DNA of 24,639 nt, from the NCBI GenBank assembly GCA_048594865.1, contig JBMDWZ010000211.1, positions 1 to 24,639 on the forward strand. Direction: 5' to 3'. The stretch's first letter is position 1; each line of letters opens with the position of its first letter. The stretch is from CALKWS01 sp048594865 (GTDB taxonomy: Bacteria > Actinomycetota > Actinomycetes > Actinomycetales > Beutenbergiaceae). This document shows positions 20,918 to 24,639 of this stretch, in pieces. The translations under genes and the position numbers were made by a program. The notes under the pieces are model-generated. The model was given only the letters and a program-made list of their open reading frames with translations. It was not told the DNA's origin and did not search any database.

Positions 20918-22696
20918 ATGCCAGCGGTATTGGTGCTACTCGCAGCGGTCGTGCTGTTCTATCTCGGCTACCGGTTCTACTCGCCATACCTGGCGAACAA
21001 GGTCTATGGCCTGGACCCTGCCTACGTTACCCCCGCGCACCGGTTCAAAGACGGTGTGGACTTCGTCCCCACGAACAAGCACATCGTCTTCTCCCACCAC
21101 TTCATTTCGGTAGCCGGGGCCGCGCCCATCGTGGGCCCGGCGATCGCGGTGTACTGGGGCTGGGGCCCGGCACTGGCCTGGGTGGTCATCGGCACCATCT
21201 TCGCTGCCGGCGTGCACGACTTCGGTGCCCTCGCGGTCTCGGTACGGCACAAGGCCAAGAGCATCGGCACCCTCGCTGCCGACGTGATCAACAAGCGCTC
21301 GCGCACCCTCTTTCTTCTGATCATATTTTTTCTGCTCACGATGGTGAACGCGGTGTTCTCCATCGTCATCGCCAACCTCTTCGTGAACTTCCCAGCCGCG
21401 GTGCTGCCGGTACTGGTGGAGATTCCGCTGGCGATCGCCGTGGGCCAGATCGTGTACAAGAAGCGCACCGCGGCCCTGGTGCCCTCGATCATCGCGCTGG
21501 TGCTGGTGTACGCGTGCATCCCGCTGGGCGTCATGTTCCCGATCTCGCTGGACGCCATCGCCGAACCGCTGGGCATTACCCCGCACACCCTGTGGGTGGT
21601 GTTCCTGTTCGTCTACGCGTTCATCGCCTCCAGGATCCCGGTTTGGATGCTGCTGCAGCCCCGCGACTACATCAACCTGCACCAGATGTCGGTGGCGTTC
21701 GTGGTCATCATCGCCGGCCTGCTCATCGGCTGGGACCGGATCGTGGCCCCGGTGGTCAACGAGGTCCCCGCCGATGCGCCGTCCTGGTTCCCGCTGCTGT
21801 TCATCACCATCGCCTGCGGTGCCATCTCCGGGTTCCACTCCCTGGTGGCCTCTGGAACCACGGCCAAACAGTTGGACAAGGAGACCGACTCCCGCATGGT
21901 CGGGTATCTCGGCGCGGCCGGTGAAGGAACGCTCGCGGTCTGTTCGATCCTGGCGTGTACCGCCGGTGTGGTCGCCTACGCCGCGCACACCCAAGCGATC
22001 CCCGACCCGCTCGCGCACTGGAACACCGAGTTCTACCCCGATTACGCCGCCGCCGCGGCCGGTGCCACGAATAACTTCGTGTACGGCGTGGGTCACTTTG
22101 CCTCCAACATCGGCATCCCGCTGAACGTCGGCGTCATCTTCGCCGTGGTCCTCGTGGTCTCCTTCGCGGCCACCACTATGGACACCGGCGTGCGGTTGCA
22201 GCGCTACATCGTCCAGGAGATCGCGGAGATGGCGCGGATCAAGCCGCTGGCCCGCAACCTCACGCTTGCCACTTTGGTCGCCACGATCATCCCGTTCCTG
22301 CTCACCCGGATCCCGGACAACTTCGCGCTCGGAACCCTGTGGCAGCTGTTCGGCACCACCAACCAGCTCACCGCCGGTCTAGCGCTGTCGGTGATCGCGG
22401 TGTGGGTGACCAAGAACCGCCGAAACCCGCTCGCCGTGCTCATCCCGCTGGTGTTCCTGCTGGTGATGACCACGTGGGCGCTGGTGGTGAACCTCATCGC
22501 CTTCGCCACTTCCGATGAAGCCATCGACCGGTTCCTGCTCGCCCCGCTGGACGCGGCGATCTTGTTGCTCGCGCTGTGGCTGATCGTGGAGGCCACGATC
22601 GCCTTGGTGCGCACCTTCAAGGCCCGGCAGAGCCCGGACTATCAGGTGCCCATCGAGGAGCCCGACGACGTAGGTGCGGGAGCCGATAAGCGTTGA
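20918..22696 (+). CDS. cstA: CstA family carbon starvation / pyruvate transporter
   Basis: This 592-residue polytopic membrane protein has the CstA signature near the N-terminus: DFVPTNKHIVFSHHFISVAGAAPIVGPAIA (about 48-77), then WGPALAWVVIGTIFAAGVHDFGALAVSVRHKAKSIG. Long runs of hydrophobic segments continue to about residue 570. The family includes E. coli CstA and BtsT, proton-coupled pyruvate importers also linked to peptide use in starvation. It is shorter than E. coli CstA (about 700 residues) but has no obvious break. The start ATG at 20918 has GAGGAAAG upstream. The stop overlaps the next start as TTGA, so it heads a three-gene operon with a small Cys-Cys protein and an ATPase. An inverted repeat in the promoter suggests regulation. 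Confidence 0.93.
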   Translation: MPAVLVLLAAVVLFYLGYRFYSPYLANKVYGLDPAYVTPAHRFKDGVDFVPTNKHIVFSHHFISVAGAAPIVGPAIAVYWGWGPALAWVVIGTIFAAGVHDFGALAVSVRHKAKSIGTLAADVINKRSRTLFLLIIFFLLTMVNAVFSIVIANLFVNFPAAVLPVLVEIPLAIAVGQIVYKKRTAALVPSIIALVLVYACIPLGVMFPISLDAIAEPLGITPHTLWVVFLFVYAFIASRIPVWMLLQPRDYINLHQMSVAFVVIIAGLLIGWDRIVAPVVNEVPADAPSWFPLLFITIACGAISGFHSLVASGTTAKQLDKETDSRMVGYLGAAGEGTLAVCSILACTAGVVAYAAHTQAIPDPLAHWNTEFYPDYAAAAAGATNNFVYGVGHFASNIGIPLNVGVIFAVVLVVSFAATTMDTGVRLQRYIVQEIAEMARIKPLARNLTLATLVATIIPFLLTRIPDNFALGTLWQLFGTTNQLTAGLALSVIAVWVTKNRRNPLAVLIPLVFLLVMTTWALVVNLIAFATSDEAIDRFLLAPLDAAILLLALWLIVEATIALVRTFKARQSPDYQVPIEEPDDVGAGADKR

Positions 22697-22971
22697 GTCC
22701 CGATCGGGCCCAGTCGCTCGCCGCATGGTGGCGCCGGATGTTGGCCTTCCACGACGAACTCTTTGAGTCGCGGTGGCGGGCCGAGATCCGGCGCGATGCC
22801 CGCACCCAGCACGACACTCTGCGCGCGCTGGTGTTGCTCGACGCGTTGGGGGTGCAAAACCCCGTCGCGTACGAGACCCTCGATGTGATCCCTTACCTGG
22901 TTGCCGACGTGCACGAGTGGCATCAGCGCATGGGCGACAAGGAGTACGGACAACCGGGGATGTGCTGTTGA
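22693..22971 (+). CDS. Small CstA-linked protein ending in Cys-Cys ('cory-CC-star' type)
   Basis: This 92-residue cytoplasmic-looking protein starts at TTG 22693, overlapping the cstA stop by four bases (TTGA); GGGAG lies ten bases upstream. It is rich in Trp, Arg and acidic helices (AAWWRRMLAFHDELFESRWRAEI at about 10-32) and ends in GQPGMCC, with Cys91 and Cys92 as the last two residues. I recognise it as the actinobacterial family named for this Cys-Cys-stop ending. E. coli cstA and btsT are likewise followed by small proteins (YbdD and YjiX) that, as I recall, also end in Cys-Cys. It is likely a partner of CstA. What the cysteines do (metal, thiol modification, docking) is unknown. Confidence 0.8.
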   Translation: MSPDRAQSLAAWWRRMLAFHDELFESRWRAEIRRDARTQHDTLRALVLLDALGVQNPVAYETLDVIPYLVADVHEWHQRMGDKEYGQPGMCC

Positions 22972-23852
22972 GCCCGATCACGATCGTTGGCGGCAAGGGC
23001 GGGGTCGGCAAGACCACCATCTCCGCGGCGCTCGCGATGAAAGCGGCCGACGCCGGAGCGAAAGTGTTGCTGCTATCGACCGATCCTGCGCACAGCCTGG
23101 GCGATGTGTTTGGACAGCCGATTGCCGATGAACCCACCGAGGTCGGCCGCGGGGTGTGGGCCCGTCAGCCCGACCCCGATACGAGCGTGCAGCGGCGGAT
23201 CTCCGATGTCATCGAGGACGCTTACAAGGCGGTCCCCAGGGAGATCATGCCGGCGGTTCGCCGCCACCTGCAGCAGGCCGCGGGGAGCCCGGGCATGGTC
23301 GAATCTGCGCTCGCCGATGAACTGATCACCGCGATGGAGCAGGTGCCGGGCACCTGGGATGCCCTCGTGGTGGACTCCGCGCCCACCGGGCACCTGCTAA
23401 GGATGCTGAACCTGCCCTCGCTGCTCACCCCGTGGGTGCAGGGGCTGGTGCGGCAACGCGAGGCCGCGGTGCGCGCGGACAGGTTCGCTGACGCCGTCGT
23501 CGGGTCTTCTACTACGGCCGCTACCGAGGACCCGCTGCTGCAGCGCCTGCACGCGCGCCGGTACCGTTTGGAGCAGGCGGCGCAGCGGCTGGGTAGCGAG
23601 GACTCTGCGGTGCGGCTGGTGTTGGTTCCCCGGCACATGGTGATCGCCGAGACCTACCGCGCCACCGAGGAGTTGCGGGACGCGCAGGTCTCGATGGGCC
23701 CCGCGGTGATCAACCAGGTGCCAGAGGGTGGCGACGTCGAGCTGCTGGACGCGGCGCGGGCGGTCGCGGGACAGGACGCCATCGAGGTGCCGATGCTCTC
23801 TGCTGAACCCCGAGGCGTTCATGCGCTGCGAGACGTGGCAGCGCTGCTGTAG
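22968..23852 (+). CDS. ArsA/Get3-like P-loop ATPase
   Basis: From TTG 22968 the product has 294 residues. It has the deviant Walker A of the ArsA/Get3/MinD class, GGKGGVGKTT (8-17, signature Lys10). Switch I is STDPAHSLGD (37-46) and switch II is DSAPTGHLLRML (136-147), close to the DTAPTGHTLR of ArsA/Get3. There is one ATPase domain, so it probably works as a dimer. I see no arsenite-binding cysteine set and no Get3-type CxxC zinc pair. Relatives in eukaryotes insert tail-anchored proteins. A role in assembling or energising the CstA complex is inference from the operon. The TTG start overlaps the upstream stop (TTGA), and GGGGA is seven bases upstream. GTG 22962 is the alternative start. 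The frame's upstream extension is antigenic noise within the preceding gene. Confidence 0.85.
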   Translation: MSPITIVGGKGGVGKTTISAALAMKAADAGAKVLLLSTDPAHSLGDVFGQPIADEPTEVGRGVWARQPDPDTSVQRRISDVIEDAYKAVPREIMPAVRRHLQQAAGSPGMVESALADELITAMEQVPGTWDALVVDSAPTGHLLRMLNLPSLLTPWVQGLVRQREAAVRADRFADAVVGSSTTAATEDPLLQRLHARRYRLEQAAQRLGSEDSAVRLVLVPRHMVIAETYRATEELRDAQVSMGPAVINQVPEGGDVELLDAARAVAGQDAIEVPMLSAEPRGVHALRDVAALL

Positions 23853-23869
23853 CGCGCGGCGCATGAGCT

Positions 23870-23896
23870 ACTCGGTGCATTGGCACTCGGTGCATT
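23870..23896 (+). repeat. 12-bp direct repeat between convergent genes
   Basis: ACTCGGTGCATT occurs at 23870-23881 and again at 23885-23896 (period 15) in the 46-base gap between the ATPase stop and the phosphotransferase stop. A weak GCGCT/AGCGC stem overlaps the ATPase stop at 23841-23855. No clear terminator is present. Confidence 0.6.
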
Positions 23897-23898
23897 AG

Positions 23899-24639
23899 CT
23901 ACCCGGCGCTTGGTGCTTCCGATGCGGCGAGGGCCGCAATTCGAGCGGCATCGGCGCGGTACATGCGCGCGTGCTCGGCTAAGTCCTCCCGGCCGGTGCG
24001 CTGGGCTGCGGCGCTGGTGTAGCGCTCGATCGCGGCCACTCGGTCGCTCATCATGCTCAGCAGCTGTGCCATCGAGGCCTCGTGGCCGTAGGCGTCTAGG
24101 AGCAGGCGCAGGCGTGCGCGCCAGTCGGTGGGGGAGTCGGCGTCACTTACGACTGGGCCTAGGCGATAGCCCAAGTAGGCCAGGTCCCACAGGCGTGGCC
24201 CTGGCCCGGCGTGGTCGAAGTCGAAGATTCCGGTCAGGCGCCCGCCGCTGAACACCATGTTGTAGGTGCCCAGGTCGTTGTGACAGATCACCTCGACCGG
24301 GCTAATTGCGGGCGATTGCCATGGGAGGTCGGTGGTGAGCAGGTCGCGGGAGGCGTCGTGGATTCGCCGTACGAGCCGCGCCGCATCGATGAGGACCGAC
24401 TGCTCCCACATCCAATCCGGCAGCGGGTAGTGCCCCACCTCGCCTGGGAGGTAGGTCAGCATCTGGTTGCCATGCTCGTCGAGGCCCGCGTCCCGGGGCA
24501 CCTCGTCGATACCCGCCCGTGCCAGGACGCCCAACAGCGCACGGGTGGCGGGCGCCCACGGGCCGGCGGAGCGGTGCACTCGGCCGCCGCGCAGCACCAC
24601 CTCGCTGTCGTTGCCACCGGCTAGGCGCTCGCCGCCGTC
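23899..24639 (-). CDS. APH-family phosphotransferase (5' end beyond the window)
   Basis: The reading frame is open to the right edge: 13 more codons (GGERLAGGNDSEVV...) precede the first GTG at 24600. That segment matches the usual N-terminal glycine-loop strands of aminoglycoside phosphotransferase-like kinases (LAGGN-SEVV, then VHRSAGPWAPATRALL), so I take the gene as truncated by the window. The Brenner motif ICHNDLGTYNMV holds the catalytic Asp and Asn, and GIFDFDHAGPGPRLWDLAYL is the metal-binding DFD motif. The LPGE element (about residue 66 from 24639) fits the family. It should be a soluble ATP-dependent kinase on a small hydroxyl compound such as an aminoglycoside, choline or a sugar; the substrate is not known. 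Confidence 0.88.
   Translation of the reverse strand, partial: DGGERLAGGNDSEVVLRGGRVHRSAGPWAPATRALLGVLARAGIDEVPRDAGLDEHGNQMLTYLPGEVGHYPLPDWMWEQSVLIDAARLVRRIHDASRDLLTTDLPWQSPAISPVEVICHNDLGTYNMVFSGGRLTGIFDFDHAGPGPRLWDLAYLGYRLGPVVSDADSPTDWRARLRLLLDAYGHEASMAQLLSMMSDRVAAIERYTSAAAQRTGREDLAEHARMYRADAARIAALAASEAPSAG

Overview
The window is high-GC bacterial DNA. Strong GC preference at third codon positions, GTG and TTG starts, and the set of families (13E12/DUF222 HNH protein, a PcrA with the 'SLFDNLP' N-terminus, sucCD followed by a DUF6350/PerM gene, DUF4395, a CstA followed by a small Cys-Cys-ending protein) all point to an actinomycete. Micrococcales is my best guess at the order, but this is inference. 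It reads as ordinary chromosome: there is no integrase, transposase, phage gene, rRNA, tRNA or CRISPR array.

Layout. Bases 1-900 (minus): the first codons of a gene leaving the left edge, then a SAM methyltransferase. 971-2517 (plus): a DUF222/HNH protein with a LexA-like site and a tiny overlapping upstream ORF at its start. 2720-5565 (minus): the magnesium channel MgtE and an alpha/beta hydrolase. Between these two lies a 458-base leader holding a probable 16-residue leader peptide whose ribosome binding site is paired in a hairpin. 5647-6571 (plus): a membrane-anchored thioredoxin-like protein coupled to a DUF4395 protein. 6815-9511 (plus): PcrA helicase. 9871-11934 (plus): an OafA/OatA-type O-acyltransferase with an SGNH domain. 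12069-14183 (plus): sucC and sucD. 14332-15579 (plus): PerM-like DUF6350 protein. 15766-16266 (plus): TPR protein. 16305-19401 (minus): an MFS exporter and a hexapeptide acetyltransferase fused to a helical domain. 19528-19989 (plus): a small four-helix membrane protein, probably read from a leaderless mRNA. 19977-20816 (minus): an unrecognised protein. 20918-23852 (plus): a tightly coupled three-gene operon (cstA, Cys-Cys small protein, ArsA/Get3-like ATPase). 23899-24639 (minus): a phosphotransferase running off the right edge.

How genes work together. SucC and SucD form succinyl-CoA synthetase. CstA, the Cys-Cys protein and the ATPase are joined by two identical TTGA stop/start overlaps and look like one transport module. 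The thioredoxin-like protein and DUF4395 each carry a CxxC and look like a membrane thiol relay. The other genes are mostly independent units with convergent or divergent neighbours.

The most unusual features are the MgtL-like leader ahead of mgtE, the cstA cassette, and a run of short tandem-repeat arrays with unrelated units (29, 22, 14 and 16 bp) in the spacers around pcrA and after perM. Long inverted repeats also sit in the promoters of the TPR gene and of cstA, and three strong stem-loops lie in a row after sucD.
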